Part shown: piece by piece, positions 12,201-21,389 of the stretch
Numbering within the stretch: position 1 is the stretch's first letter
How the letters are laid out: every line of letters begins with the position of its first letter
DNA from: Euglena gracilis
Lineage: Eukaryota; Euglenida; Euglenophyceae; Euglenales
Length of the DNA: 64,000 bases
Reading direction: 5' to 3'
Assembly (NCBI GenBank): GCA_039621445.1
Contig: CP154956.1
Span: forward strand, 69,433,649-69,497,648
The notes under the pieces: generated by a model
The model's input: the letters and a program-made list of their open reading frames with translations, nothing else
What the model was told of the DNA's origin: nothing
Database searches by the model: none
Translations under genes and position numbers: made by a program

Positions 12201-15200
12201 AAGGCCAAAAAGTGACTGGTTTTCCTGAGTGGCCGAGCCCCCCCCCCCCGGGGGGGGTAAAGTGACTGACTGGCTTGGCCGAAAAAAAGTGAGGGACTGG
12301 TTTTTTCGGAGTGGAAAGTGACCCCCCCTCCCCCCCTGGGGGTCGCTGAGCAATGGTATGGTTGGGACCCAAACTACCCCCCCCCCCCCAGGGTGGTCCC
12401 TCCTATGCCCGACATAGTACATAGCAAGTCTGATTCCCCTCCGCTGGGTGCCATGTCCACCTCTGCCAACGAACGATGTTCCTGGATCCGTGTTCCACCC
12501 ATGCACCCCACAGTACCTGCTGGAACTCATCCTGCAAGAATATGCTTTCCTCCACTGGGAACCGTCGATGATTGCAGCCTCTGCAGTGGTGCTGGCCCTT
12601 TTTGGCTTTCGACTTCCATGCTGGGTGTGCCTCTTTGCCAGATGTTCGTTCAGTGTGCATCACGAAAACAAAGTAATTCATCGTCCATTGGAAAGTGCAA
12701 GGAGAAAGTGCAAGCTTTTTGCAAAAAACTTTCGGTTCAGCGCCAGTTGGCTTGAGCCCAGCTTGTGCCCCCCCCCCCCCCCGGCTGAATTGAAGTTGTG
12801 GCAAATTGCTGGCTGGAAGAAAGCTGCTGGCTGGCCTCGTTGAGGTCCATACCAGCTCACTGACCCCCCCCCCAGGGGCAGGGATAGACGGGAAGCCCAC
12901 CGGGTCCTGATCCCCCCCTGGAGGGGGTGAGGTGGTGGTCTGGACCCCCCCCCCCCCTAGATATGGGTGGGTCTGCGGCGCAGGGGATTTCTTAAGCCGG
13001 AGGGGACCCCATCCCCCCGGGGGGGGGGGGGGTCCAGCCAGCCAGCAGCTCAAATCCAGCCAGCAGCCCAAATCGGGGCTGGGAGCCCCCCCCCCGGGGG
13101 GGGGGGGTCGAGTGAAATAGGTTGGGTCCAGCCCGGCCAGAGGCCGGGCCAGCCGGCCGCAGGCTGGCCAGCCAACTGGGCTGCCCAGCTCACCAATCCC
13201 TGCATTTTTTTTCTCATCACAGCTTCCTTGCCCTCAATGTCTGGCACATGCACTAGCACCCTCCATCAAAATGTCGAGAAGGCAAAAAAAGTTTTAGAAA
13301 ATTTTGTTTTTCATCGACCCAGCCCAGCACAGCCCCCTCCAGCCCCGTACCCCCCCTATCCCCATTAAAAAACTCTTTTATTCAATTGGATTTATGTGCA
13401 TGCGCCTGTGGGCGGGTGGGTGTGAGTGAGTAAATGAGTGAGCAAGTGAGTGTGTTGTGTGTACATGAATGCGTGCGTGTGTGAGTGTTGGCATCCCCCT
13501 GTGTCAATGACGCTTTCTGGAACATAACTTTTTTCTTTGTGTTGGCCTCAGTTTCAAAGGAAATTCAGCCAAGACATTTCAAAGTTGTGTCAGATCTTCT
13601 TCCCAGCCATGATTTTGAATGTTTTCCCCTGTGAATTTGGTGATTTGGTGCCAAGTGAGAGGAATTGTGGAGGCCAATTGTTTTTTTTTATTGTAACGTG
13701 CTGTTGACACAGCGCCTTGTGTCAATGGCATTTTCCTGGAACATTGGCATGTCAACGACGGGGGGAAGGTAGTGCTCTAGCACCCCCCCCCCCGGCACCA
13801 AAGAGGTGAGACCCAAAAAAACTTTCAAAGGAAATTGACAGGCGGGTCCAAGACCAGCCCCCCCCCCTGGTGGGAGGTATGCCTGCTATGGGCAGGCACC
13901 CCATACCAACAGAAGGCACCCCCCTCCCGGATTTGGTAGAAAGATGCTTGGGGTGTGTATGTGTGTGTGTTTTTCAAACCATTTTCAGGTGCCAGCCAGG
14001 GATTTAGGTGCTTGAAGAATTTTCTAAAGTGGTTTGGTGGGTTTGTTCTGGTGGGCCAAATTTTTTTTAAAGAAGGAGCAGGGGGGGGTAAAAATGCGTT
14101 TCGCATTTTTTTCGCATTTTTTGTGTATTTTTTGTGCATTTTCTGGATTTTTGGGAAAATGCGCATTTTTTCGATTTTTTCGCGCATTTTTTTTGCATCT
14201 TAAGAATTTCCGGCTTTTTTTAACATGTTGCAGTTTCATTTTGGTTTTTTTGATTTTGATTGTATATTATCAAATTGCTCTTTGACCAACGTTGCATTGA
14301 CGCTGAGTTATGTTGTTTGATTTGTGCTCTGTTCTGCCCGTTTTTGAAAGAATTTTTTTGCGCATTTTTTCCATTTTCCCACCTTTTTTTACACTTTTTG
14401 GAGGCATTTTGTCCATATTCAAGAAAAAAGCTTTGGGTGATCAAGGCGTCACTCTCTGTTCACCATAACCAACAATGTCAGCCATGGTGCCTCTTACTTG
14501 TGACCAGGGGAGTAGGATTCGATGCGGGGTCTCTGAAAACCCTAGTGTCCTCATCATCATTGGATGAATACCTGGCTCATGCATTTTTTTGGCCAAAAAT
14601 GCCTTCATTTCAGCTTTTTTTGGTGATTTTGGTTTAATTTTGGGCTCATTGTTGGAAATTTTTCTAAGTCCTTTTTCCCTTAGGAATGTACAAACTCAGC
14701 GCATTTTTTGCGCATTTTTTTGCGCATTTTTTCCGAGGGCCGCCCAGCGCATCCCCCCCCCCCCTGGAAGGAGTTGTTCAGCTACTCCCTCATTTGCCAT
14801 TTTTGGGCCCTTTGTACATATAGACATCGACTGGCCGCGGGCTTGAGTGGGTGGGTTTGGTTCAAGAAAACGCCCCTCGGGGTCTCAAAGTGAACCTGTG
14901 TACCTTTCCCCCCAACTGGCACCTTTTTACAGCTGGCTTGCTGGACCCCCCCCCCCCGGTGCTAAGAGATCCCCTCACCTGGCTTTGTGTTTATTTTTTG
15001 TTCTGTGCATGAAAAAGGCGGGCAGGGTATTCCAAAAGACTCCACCGTGTCTGCATTTCATTTCATGCATTTTTATTTATCACCCTTCTCCTCTCAGTCC
15101 GACGACCTGAGGCGTATCACTCAATATCAACCAAATGAATTGAATGCGTGCCTCAAGGAAATGCACCGCGTCTTTCAAAACGCTCCACACAACAATTTGC

Positions 15201-18200
15201 AGGCTGTGAGGTGTTTTTCCGCATGTTTTTTGTTCTTGTAGTCTCTGTGCTGTTCAATGGAATTGTTTCCACAAGCAAAGCCGATTGTGTTTGATTTCAA
15301 ATAAACAAGGTTATTTGTGTCAGTCCAGGATTCTCTCAGTTTCCCCCAAAAAAACATCAGAAAATCATGCGTCAGCATGGAAATGATGGCTGCCCAATGA
15401 TTACAAAAAAAAATTGCAAAAGCCCAAAAAACCCGAATGGGATTTTTTTTGGTGATGATTTTTTGGAAGATTTTCCATGCTTGCTATATAAGATCCCTTA
15501 AGGCTATGAAGTCTGTCTAAAGGCCCTCCTTTTGCCCCAGAACGACCCTCCCCAACATAAGATTGGGGTTCGTAAAAATTTCTTGCCACGTTTTTTTGTC
15601 ATTTGTCCTTTTTTTGATTTTCTGGTCAACAAACATAAGTTGGATGTCCCCAAAATCAAATCAAAATACATCAAAGCATAGTTGCATGTGAAAAAAATTC
15701 CCCAAGAAGGGATTTTTTTTGTCTTCTCCAGCAGAATAGTTCATCCGGGGGGAGGTGAAGCATTTTACATACACGTTGCGTTTTGTTTTGTGTTCATTTA
15801 TGTTTTCGTACGATTTTTTGTTTTTTTTGCGTATCAATGTATTTGTTTTGGTTTGGGCCACCAAGGATTTGATAAGCAGGTGGGGGGAGTATCCCCTTTG
15901 GTAACGGGTGGGTATTTAAAACGATGGCAGTTACACTTTAAAATCGACCCAAAATGGTTTTTTTCTGCCATTTGGGGCAAAATTTTGTCAAAATTGCTTA
16001 AAAAATTGGAAGGGGAAAATCGGACCTTTTGGTGGGCGTTCAGGGAATTTACCGGGTGTTGCTCACGAACCCCCTTCTGGCAAGTGGGGAGATTCCGGAC
16101 CCTCTGCCCCCTGCGGTCAAAGACCCGCCAAAGCCATTGCACCCGTCCTCCGGGCTGGGGGGGTTCCGGGACACTCCGGAACCAAAATTTTTCTTCCCCA
16201 ACGCTTTGTGCCAGAACGCTGTCAGCTCCTTAAACAATATTTTTTAGGTTTGATGGTTTTTTGGACACCAAGAATGAGGTAGCAAGCAGAGGTCTTGGAG
16301 TAAGAGTTCATTTGGGGCTCTTAACGGAGGTGACTTTGTTGAGCACATGTTGCTGAGTACATTTTAACACAGAAGCAATAATTATTGCCCACATACAATT
16401 TAGATGGCATTTTATCCAGAGAGATTTTCTCACCAATTTTTATGGAAACCCCAAGAATTGCATCTGGGTTGACCTGGAACCTGGGTCCCAAATGCCTCGA
16501 GGCAGAAATGAGCAGGGAAAAATGAAATAAGAAGTGTGCTCGTGTGTGCCAGGATTTGACCCTCAACTTTTTGCCCTTCTGAGATCGAACCCTGCCCCTC
16601 AAAATCCAAAAGAAATTGGGTTGGCCACCAAATTTGGTGCTTTTGAAGGGGCTTTTCATTTTGTTCTTTGCCACACACCATTTTTTTTTGAAGGGAGGTA
16701 TTAAATTTTTCATTGTTTTCACCTGGCTATTGCCTAAAGGCCTTGGGGCAGGGTTTGATATAAGGAGGGCGTACATGGTTTTGGTGGGGGGGTGTCCCCC
16801 CCCCACCCCCCTCCCTCCTGGCCCGCAGGGGGGGGGGTCCGGACCACCCCCCCCCCCCCCCTGCCAGGGGGGTCCGGACCGACCCTCGGGGGGGTTCCCG
16901 GGACCCCCCCCCAAAAGGGTCAATTTTTTCCTCCGGCGCTTTGCGCCGAAAATTTTTTGCATTTTTGGCACATTTTTGCCCAAAAAGTGCCCAAAATGGC
17001 ACTTTTGGTCGTTTTGGGGGGTCAAAAATTTTCGGCCACCCTGACCGCGCACCTGTTTAGGTGGGGGGGGGTGTCTCCCCCCCCCCCCCCCCCCCCTCCT
17101 GGCCCGCAGGGGGGGGTCCGGACCACCCCCCCCCACCTGTCCTTATATCGAACCCTGCCTTGGGGGGTCCACTGGTTTTGGTTGGCCATTTTGCTAGACA
17201 CGAAAAAAAATGGACCAGCTAGACTCCCCCTCCCCCCCCTGGGGGAGGATCCAGCAGGGCAGAACGGGAACGGGAAGGAAAGGGCAGGCCTGGTAGGGGG
17301 GGTCGACTCCCCCCCCTCACCACAGCCTTTTAACCCACTTGAGTGAAACAGGTATTTTGGCCAGAAATTTTTTGAAAAATGAACTTAAAATACACGATTT
17401 TTCGATGGAAAACCACATTTTTTTTCACCCAAAATCTCGAAAATTTCAGGTTTGAAAATTGGTAGTTTTTTGGGGGGGGGGGGGGGTTAAAAAAACAAAA
17501 ATAAAAAAATTGGACCAAATTTTTGGCCAGTCACATTTTGCTTCAAAAAACATCTCAAATCAAAATTTTCAGAAAATGTTGAAATTTTGGAAGATGTGAA
17601 AAGAAGTGGTTTTGGGGGAGGACCTCCAAATATGGGTTTCCAAAATGGGCCCAAAATACCAACCCGGCACCAAAAGCAACCCTACACCAGAACCCCCCTC
17701 CGGAATTTTTTTTCCACAAGTTGACCACCCCCTACACCAGAACCCCTTACAGAATTTTTTTTTCACATCACCCCCACCCCCACCTCCCCCGGCAAGAAGA
17801 AAAAGAAATAAAAAATCATTTTTGGGAGTTTCTGTTCTGTCCCCACCCCCACCTACAACTGTTTTAATTTTTTTTGCACCCACACCCCCCACACAAATTC
17901 AATTGTTTTTATTCTAACACCGACTGCATCCTCACAAACAAAACAAACAACTTTGCCCCCTCACGCACCCCCACCCCTGACTTTCAGTTGTGTGTATCAC
18001 CAAAATTTTTTGTGTATCATCATAGGCGGCGCATCTCGCACTTAAAATGATTTTTTTTGTTGATGTGCGCAATTGCTCACAGCGACATTTTGTACGAAAC
18101 TGGCAAGATATGACCCCCAAAACCCAAAAAAATGTAAGCAGGATGTGATGTGGTGCCCCAGGACACAGAGATGAAAGCAGGGAGTTTGGCAAATAGGGTG

Positions 18201-21200
18201 CCTAAGAGCAGGCATAACCACAGCATATAATATACACAACACGTGTTTAGAACCCTGCGATGGCTGTCGCATTAATTTAGGATATTGACTGAACGGTTTG
18301 ATGATGTGTGCCCAAGCTTGAAGCAGGTAAATATGCAAATGGATTGTGTGCGCAAATGCGACCACCAACCATTTGTGCAAAGTGAAAAGTGCAATGTGTG
18401 CCAGCTGAAATCGATGTGTTTGCAAAACTGTGCAAGTGGTTGGTTTGTGCAAATGCGAAAAAAGACGTTTTGGTTGGTTTACGCATCTGCGCACACCAAC
18501 CTCTTTGCGCAACTGAAAACATGTACCATTTAGAGGGTGTGGCACCGCTGCAGTTTGGAAAGCCTTAAATGCGAGGTATTCTGTAGAATTTAAGCACAAC
18601 TAAAACACCAGCCTGCGGGCCCGAATTTGGGCATCGGCAATAGAAGCTGTGAAAGCTCGTTTCTTAGCCACTGAAACACCAAAATAAACAGCATTTCCTG
18701 GTATTATTCTGAAAAACTGAGTATAGAAATGCCCTTCACCCAGACATTCATTTAGTGTGGTTCACAAAGGACGTGTGAACCACAAATATTTTTTCTGGTG
18801 TCCACAGGTGAACCACAAAAAAAATTTGTCGACAAATGAACCACAAATTTTTTTTCGACATCCACAAAAAGTTTTATTGCCCACAAAATTTGATTGAGAA
18901 TAATCAAAAAAATTAAGTTTCACAACTGAAAGCGAATTGTTAGAAATGATTCACCACCACACAACGTGTTGTGACATTGTGAGACCTGTGCTGGGCCTAC
19001 CCAGGGTCGAACTGGTACCAAAAAAAATCGAAATCGCAAAAATGTCCAAAAATGCTAATTATGGAGGAAAATCGATATTGAGAAGTTGGCATCGCAAGCG
19101 CATTCTTTTTTTTCCCAGCACAAAAACCTTTGGATGCTGCTGAAATTGATTCCAATCTTCGGATCGTAATTCAACCAATCTCGGATATTTTGCCACGTGG
19201 GTCGAAACTTATGCCGATTTTTTTTCGATATGATAAAGATATTATTTTTGTTTCCTTTGGAGAAGGGGAGCCTGCGGATGAGCTGGAAGAGCAACCTCCA
19301 AGTGGGGACTCAGACCCCGAGGATGTTGGGCAAGCATATTCAAGAAGATTGCTTCATTGCTGTCGAAGAAAGAGATAATGATGCAAATGTCAGCAGGAGG
19401 TGGGAAAGTGTTTTGGTGTCAACATGTGAACCACAATTTTTTTGGTGTCCACAGGTGAACCACAAAAAAAATTTTGGTGTCCACACATGAACCACAAAAA
19501 TAATTTTGGTGTCCACAGTGAACCACAAAATGACAACCTTGGTGTCACACAAAATGAATGTCTGGCTTCACCCCCAGTATTTTTTAATCCGAAAGTGAGG
19601 CACAGTACACTGGCTGAGAATAGATGTGTCTGCTGAATTAAAATCCTTTTGTTAATGGGGGAATAAAATGCAATACACTGACATGCTTCAGTTGCCTTCT
19701 CAGATCTACTTTACAACACCACCACTTTGAGCACAACCAGGGTTTTTTTTTTTAAAGACCGGGGCCCACAGGGAAGGTCCCGGGGGACCCACCCACTTTT
19801 GCCCGAAAATGGCCAAAAATGCTTAATTTAGCACCTTTTCCAAAATTTTCGGCGCCTTTGGCGCCGAAAAAGATATACTCACCAGCCCAACCCCCCCCCC
19901 CAGGGGGGGAAGGGGTCCAAGGGACCCCCCCCCCAGGGGAGGGGGTCCAAGAAAAAACCCCTCTGCACAACACCTCCACAACCTGCTCTCCTCCTGTTTT
20001 CATTCTTCTCTAGTCTCAGAAGCCCCTGTTGCCAAGGCTTCAAAATGAAAACGAATTTTGGTTGGTGCCGACAATTGTGAAAAGCAACCATTTTGATGGT
20101 TGATGTGCACATTTGCACACGCCAACCGCCCAGCAACGTTCAACAGAGGGGGTCCAGCACCACACGAATACATGGGAGGTAAATATCACAATGTTGTCAC
20201 ATTCATTTTCCAGCTCCAAACACTGTCTTGGTTGGTTTTAGAATGGTCGGTGTGCGCACATCGTCCATGTGCGCATTTGCGCACACCGACATCATTTATG
20301 CTGTTGTGTGGGTGTCACGGAGCTTTAAACACCAGTGGAGCATTGATGGGCAACTTGCCACCGAAGGAAACTGGTGGCAGTCCTCCTGTGTTCTGTATCC
20401 CCCTCATCAACCCCTAGCAGCGGCCAAATTCTCAAACAGCCCATTGTTTATGTGGCATGTGCATTTCCACTCCTTTCCCTTTCGGAGCCAAGGAAAGGAG
20501 GGAAAACCCTCAACAACCTGTGCCAAAACTCCACAAAGCAAGCAAGGGGGTGGGCCTGCCACCCACCTCCAGAGCACCGCTAGGCTGGCAGTTGTCACAC
20601 AGGGAATGGGGGGTGGCAAAACGTGGTTTTTGGTGCTTTTTTTCGGTGATTTTTTCACTTTTGGGGGGGCAGGTCCTGGGGTTTTTTGTGGCATTCTGCA
20701 TCAAAAAAAAAAAACAACAAAAAGCACGTATTTCCCAGGAGAGCTGGGTGCCAAAAGCGCACTTGCTTGCCTCTCGCTCTCACCCCTTGTAACGCCGGTG
20801 CTCAAATTGGTTTTTGGTCGGTTTGTCAAAAATCGCAAGTCGACCAAAAAAAGGTTGAAGTGCGAGATGCGCCGCCCAAGATCATGTGTTTCACATCAAA
20901 AAATTTTGTGTATCACCTGTGCATCACCAAAAAAAATGTGTATCATATGTGCATCATTGAAAAAAATTGTGTATCACCTGTGTATCACCTTGTGTATCAC
21001 CAAAACATTACTGAAAATTGGGGGGAGGGAAATCTGCTTTTCTCACAAAACTGACGCAGCATGGACCATCAAAAAGAAACACGACAGTTTAAATTGATGG
21101 GAAATTGCATCTCCTCCCTCTGGAGTGGTGGTCGAGTTTTGTTTCAAGTTTCATGCACGTGTTCTCGCTTCTCAGGGAGAAGTATTCACATGGAAGGTTC

Positions 21201-21251
21201 ATGCACATCTCCATGGTCGCGCAATTGCCGCCCTCTCCCCCTGTCTTCTGA
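3293..21251 (+). CDS. A/B-type (mitotic) cyclin, ten exons, 5' end not found
   Basis: Exons: 3293-3364, 3424-3449, 3498-3544, 3591-3684, 3730-3862, 3909-3984, 11752-11880, 12514-12624, 15098-15210, 21176-21251. Joined, they give 291 codons in one frame and a TGA stop at 21249-21251. The first cyclin fold carries the MRAILVDW signature (exon 4), NYVDRYLSR and LQLVGVASLLIAS (exon 5), KMEEIMPPQIDEFVYITDS (exon 6) and VLRMELSILNALRYD (exon 7). The second fold has YLLELILQEYAFLHWEPS (exon 8) and W-SDDLRRITQY plus NLQAV (exon 9). The last exon ends REKYSHGRFMHISM, the usual B-cyclin tail. Cyclins bind and activate cyclin-dependent kinases. All introns are GT-AG except 3450-3497, which is GC-AG. The N-terminal region with a normal destruction box is missing. 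Large introns: 3985-11751, 11881-12513, 12625-15097, 15211-21175. Family assignment is secure; A versus B is not. Confidence 0.9.
3985..4038. repeat. GT/GC microsatellite at intron 6 donor
   Basis: Alternating GTGTGTG, GTGCGTG and GCGCGCGC dinucleotides begin immediately at the splice donor after exon 6 of the cyclin gene. Such a purine-pyrimidine alternation can vary in length between individuals. Confidence 0.8.
4100..5100. repeat. Diverged tandem segmental repeat within cyclin intron 6
   Basis: A unit containing CATGTTGCCCATCGATTGAG recurs at about 4345, 4738 (diverged) and 4989. The text around it repeats too: CCCACA-TTCAGG at 4188 and 4856, ACTCAGCCAC at 4254 and 4905, and CGGCGATCGCA-like motifs at 4288 and 4933. 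The larger period is about 650 bp, with sub-repeats of 120-400 bp. No coding potential is conserved between the copies, so this looks like non-coding duplication within the intron. Confidence 0.7.
4555..5330. repeat. GGGTTCACGCCCGAAC palindromes
   Basis: GGGTTCACGCCCGAAC occurs at about 4571, 4630 and 5225, and inverted at 5302-5317. The pair at 5225-5247 and 5296-5317 forms an inverted repeat with a loop of about 50 nt, containing further GCCGGTTCGGGC half-sites. The arms are G+C-rich within an A+T-rich intron, suggesting remnants of small inverted-repeat elements. Confidence 0.7.
5340..6099. other. Intron sequence without recognisable features
   Basis: Part of cyclin intron 6. It is T-rich, with a G-run at 5808-5816 and no consistent long frame or inverted repeat that I can support. 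Confidence 0.5.
6298..6392. repeat. Short inverted repeat with C-run and G-run arms
   Basis: GTACCCCCCCCTTATTGTCC at about 6300 is matched by GGACAATAAGGGGGTACC ending near 6392, with a second GGACAATAAAGGGG internally. It is a roughly 95-bp hairpin, nested in the larger TIR element. Confidence 0.65.
6787..7195. mobile_element. Nested inverted-repeat element rich in GATAGAGGTAGAGG
   Basis: CAGGGCTGGATAGAGG begins near 6788 and its complement CCTCTATCCAGCCCTG ends near 7193. Subterminal GTAGAGG/TAGAGG arrays occur at 6794-6832 and 7098-7160. The flanks GCAAAAT (left) and CCAAAAT (right) differ by one base and may be a target duplication. The CAGGG start resembles the hAT-like elements elsewhere in the window. 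Confidence 0.55.
7567..8215. other. Intron sequence, mostly unannotatable
   Basis: The stretch includes a short TTATGC-type repeat at 7980-8002 and several G-runs and T-runs. The phrases around 8035-8060 and 8145-8180 (CTTCTATTTGGACCC, TTTATTTGGACCCTG) are direct repeats. No gene is supported. Confidence 0.4.
8216..8360. repeat. T-run/A-run palindromic block
   Basis: Alternating blocks of seven to nine T and A residues form overlapping palindromes and end in AAAAAACGTCATGG. A similar block ending AAAACGTCAACCC lies at 10029-10085, and a related one at 1040-1180, so this is a dispersed module. Confidence 0.55.
8533..8655. repeat. 57-bp tandem repeat, about 2.2 copies
   Basis: GATTCCTAATTTGGAGCC followed by TAAAAAGGATTTTT is repeated at 8534 and 8589, and a third partial start occurs at 8641. 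The copies are nearly identical, so the duplication is recent. Confidence 0.75.
8798..8901. repeat. Near-perfect hairpin with 40+ bp arms
   Basis: The arms 8798-8840 and about 8859-8901 are almost perfect reverse complements, starting AAAAATCGACCGACA and containing GCAGGGGCGCCGGGCG. The loop is about 18 nt, built from GAGCGAGCGAAGCGAGC. The arm shares ATCGAC-GACA and GGCGCC words with the 32-bp repeats of the adjacent element, so the two are probably related. Confidence 0.85.
8905..10031. mobile_element. 1.1-kb TIR element with subterminal 32-bp tandem repeats
   Basis: The left end 8905-8943 (AAACCTATTTTGTCTGGGCC, GACGCCTGTCTTGA) is matched in reverse complement at 9994-10031. A third partial copy of the end lies internally at about 9540-9568, so elements may be nested. 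Inside each end is an array of a 32-bp unit containing GGGCGCCTGAATGGAAATCG: about five copies at 8999-9165 and two to three at 9875-9962. Subterminal arrays are typical transposase-binding regions in many DNA transposons. No transposase is encoded, and no clean target duplication was seen. Confidence 0.75.
9337..9440. repeat. Inverted repeats of AAACGCAGACTC
   Basis: AAACGCAGACTC at about 9338 pairs with GAGTCTGCGTTT at 9357, and a second, diverged pair follows to 9442. It is a compact compound hairpin of about 100 bp inside the larger element. Confidence 0.65.
10032..11143. other. Intron filled with C-run/G-run repeat fragments
   Basis: C-runs lie at 10208-10225 and 10266-10277. An inverted pair of the type AATAATACCCCCC / GGGGGGTATTATTTGG lies at 10319-10388. 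A phrase with GGTTCGACCCC-type text near 10135-10190 recurs at about 41023-41065. These are dispersed repeat fragments; no gene is supported. Confidence 0.5.
11144..11392. mobile_element. 249-bp element with about 65-bp terminal inverted repeats
   Basis: The left arm 11144-11215 (GGTGTGTCGGGGGCC, then GGGTTTGGTGAGGAAATACA) is matched in reverse complement by 11326-11392. A short A+T-rich centre contains AAACGTT palindromes. The long arms would fold into a strong hairpin. No obvious target duplication. Confidence 0.8.
11992..12362. mobile_element. TIR element, CCATTGCTTA family (copy 1)
   Basis: The left end ACCAGACCATTGCTTA is matched at the right by the complement of ACCATACCATTGCTCA. The interior holds repeated GTGACTGACTGG motifs followed by TTTTTTCAG, back-to-back C-runs and G-runs, and a GGCGCC motif. 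A second copy with the same ends and interior lies at 24375-24710, with partial copies near 25735-26110 and 37212-37375. It occupies most of cyclin intron 7. Confidence 0.75.
12625..14079. other. Intron with C/G tracts and TG microsatellite
   Basis: First part of cyclin intron 8. At least eight C-runs or G-runs of nine or more bases fall in 12769-13110, including back-to-back C-then-G blocks at 13015 and 13089. A TG/GTGAG-rich microsatellite lies at 13392-13490. Two related phrases (TTGTGTCAATGGC/GACG, then TTTCCTGGAAC) occur at 13500 and 13718. No gene. Confidence 0.5.
14080..14765. repeat. CGCATTTT array element (copy 1)
   Basis: The element starts with a G-run followed by AAAATGCGTTTCGCATTTTT and ends CGCATTTTTTCCGAGGGCC then CCAGCGCATC plus a C-run. 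In between are irregular arrays of GCGCATTTTTT and, near 14590-14700, a unique stretch with GCCTTCATTTCAGC and GGAAATTTTTCTAAGTCC. Copies with the same borders lie at 21390-22093 and 39573-40052. Confidence 0.75.
15211..16748. other. Intron sequence without recognisable gene
   Basis: First part of cyclin intron 9. Open segments on both strands (for example 15682-16233 plus, 16142-15834 minus) are T-rich or low-complexity and match nothing I know. A G-run/C-run pair near 16158-16190 surrounds TTCCGGGACACTCCGGAA, a short palindrome. Confidence 0.4.
16749..17157. mobile_element. hAT-like non-autonomous element, 8-bp TSD CCTTGGGG
   Basis: The left end CAGGGTTTGATATAAGGA is matched by the complement of CAGGGTTCGATATAAGGA at the right. 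Perfect 8-bp duplications, CCTTGGGG, flank it at 16741-16748 and 17158-17165. The interior has C-run/G-run blocks and a GGCGCTTTGCGCC hairpin at 16935-16947. An 8-bp duplication and CAGGG ends are hallmarks of the hAT superfamily. No transposase. A second copy lies at 42039-42385. Confidence 0.85.
17340..17530 (-). repeat. Dispersed repeat (CCATCAAAAAATC family), inverted copy
   Basis: This stretch, read on the minus strand, resembles the plus-strand repeats at 28150-28390, 30905-31140 and 40435-40670. The shared order is: a C-run, ACCAATTTT-AACCTGAAA, GTGAAAAAATGTGG, TTTCCATC, then CAAAATTTTT and the GGCCAAAAT region. It is a non-coding family present at least four times in the window. Confidence 0.6.
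17985..18046. repeat. GTGTATCACC module and GGCGGCGCATCTCGCACTT, left copy
   Basis: GTGTATCACC-type words precede GGCGGCGCATCTCGCACTT at 18027-18045. The latter recurs inverted near 20858-20876, followed by six or so GTGTATCACC/GTGCATCACC words up to 21001. The pair may be the ends of a roughly 3-kb element, but the outer words are in the same orientation on both sides, so that is not certain. Confidence 0.5.
18335..18525. repeat. Repeats of GGTTGGTTT and TGCGCAAATGCG
   Basis: Words such as TGTGTGCGCAAATGCG, ACCAACCATTTGTGCAAA, GGTTGGTTTGTGCAAATGCG and GCGCACACCAACC recur in both orientations. The same words occur at 20093-20130 and, as a hairpin, at 20246-20292. They look like subterminal motif arrays of DNA transposons. 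Confidence 0.55.
18741..19564. mobile_element. 824-bp hAT-like element with GTGAACCACAAA arrays
   Basis: The left end CAGACATTCATTTAGTGTG is matched by the complement of CAGACATTCATTTTGTGTG at the right. Flanks CCTTCACC (18733-18740) and GCTTCACC (19565-19572) are an 8-bp duplication with one mismatch. Subterminal regions carry repeated GTGAACCACAAA and GGTGTCCACA words: three copies on the left, four on the right. The centre holds a 249-nt open frame (19130-19378), annotated separately. It sits in cyclin intron 9. Confidence 0.8.
19130..19378 (+). CDS. Open segment inside hAT-like element, unknown
   Basis: This frame encodes 82 residues with an acidic patch (GEGEPADELEEQPPSGDSDP) and a basic, Cys-containing end (RRLLHCCRRKR). 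It resembles no domain I know. The neighbouring frame over the second half also reads smoothly, so the true frame is uncertain. Its position between the subterminal arrays of a non-autonomous element suggests a captured host fragment or the remnant of a transposase exon. Both are inference. Confidence 0.2.
   Translation: MDAAEIDSNLRIVIQPISDILPRGSKLMPIFFRYDKDIIFVSFGEGEPADELEEQPPSGDSDPEDVGQAYSRRLLHCCRRKR
19738..19963. mobile_element. hAT-like small element, TSD (A/T)GCACAAC
   Basis: The left end CAGGGTTTTTTTTTTTAAAG resembles the complement of the right end (GTCCAAGAAAAAACCCCTC). Flanks AGCACAAC (19730-19737) and TGCACAAC (19964-19971) match at 7 of 8 positions. The interior has GGCGCCTTTGGCGCC at 19851-19865 and two C-run/G-run blocks. 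The ends resemble those of the 31355-31615 element. Confidence 0.7.
20000..21175. other. Rest of cyclin intron 9
   Basis: It contains the inverted GTGTGCGCA hairpin at 20246-20292 and, at 20858-21010, GAAGTGCGAGATGCGCCGCC followed by a GTGTATCACC array. Otherwise only short open segments are present. The polypyrimidine-rich text ending TCTCGCTTCTCAG at 21175 is the splice acceptor of the last cyclin exon. Confidence 0.5.
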
Positions 21252-21389
21252 CCTGGTGTTGCATGTTGAGCTTCTGCCTGGGTGCTGGCTACAGTCTCTC
21301 AATTCAACCAAATTAATCTTTGTCTTCCAGTTGGAACTCCAATTTTACAGATGATATCTTTTGGATTCCATCGCATGCCACAAGGCAGG

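Noticed and set aside
18950-19020. tRNA-like text (GGGTCGAACTGG)
   Set aside because: No cloverleaf could be drawn around it; chance similarity to a T-arm.
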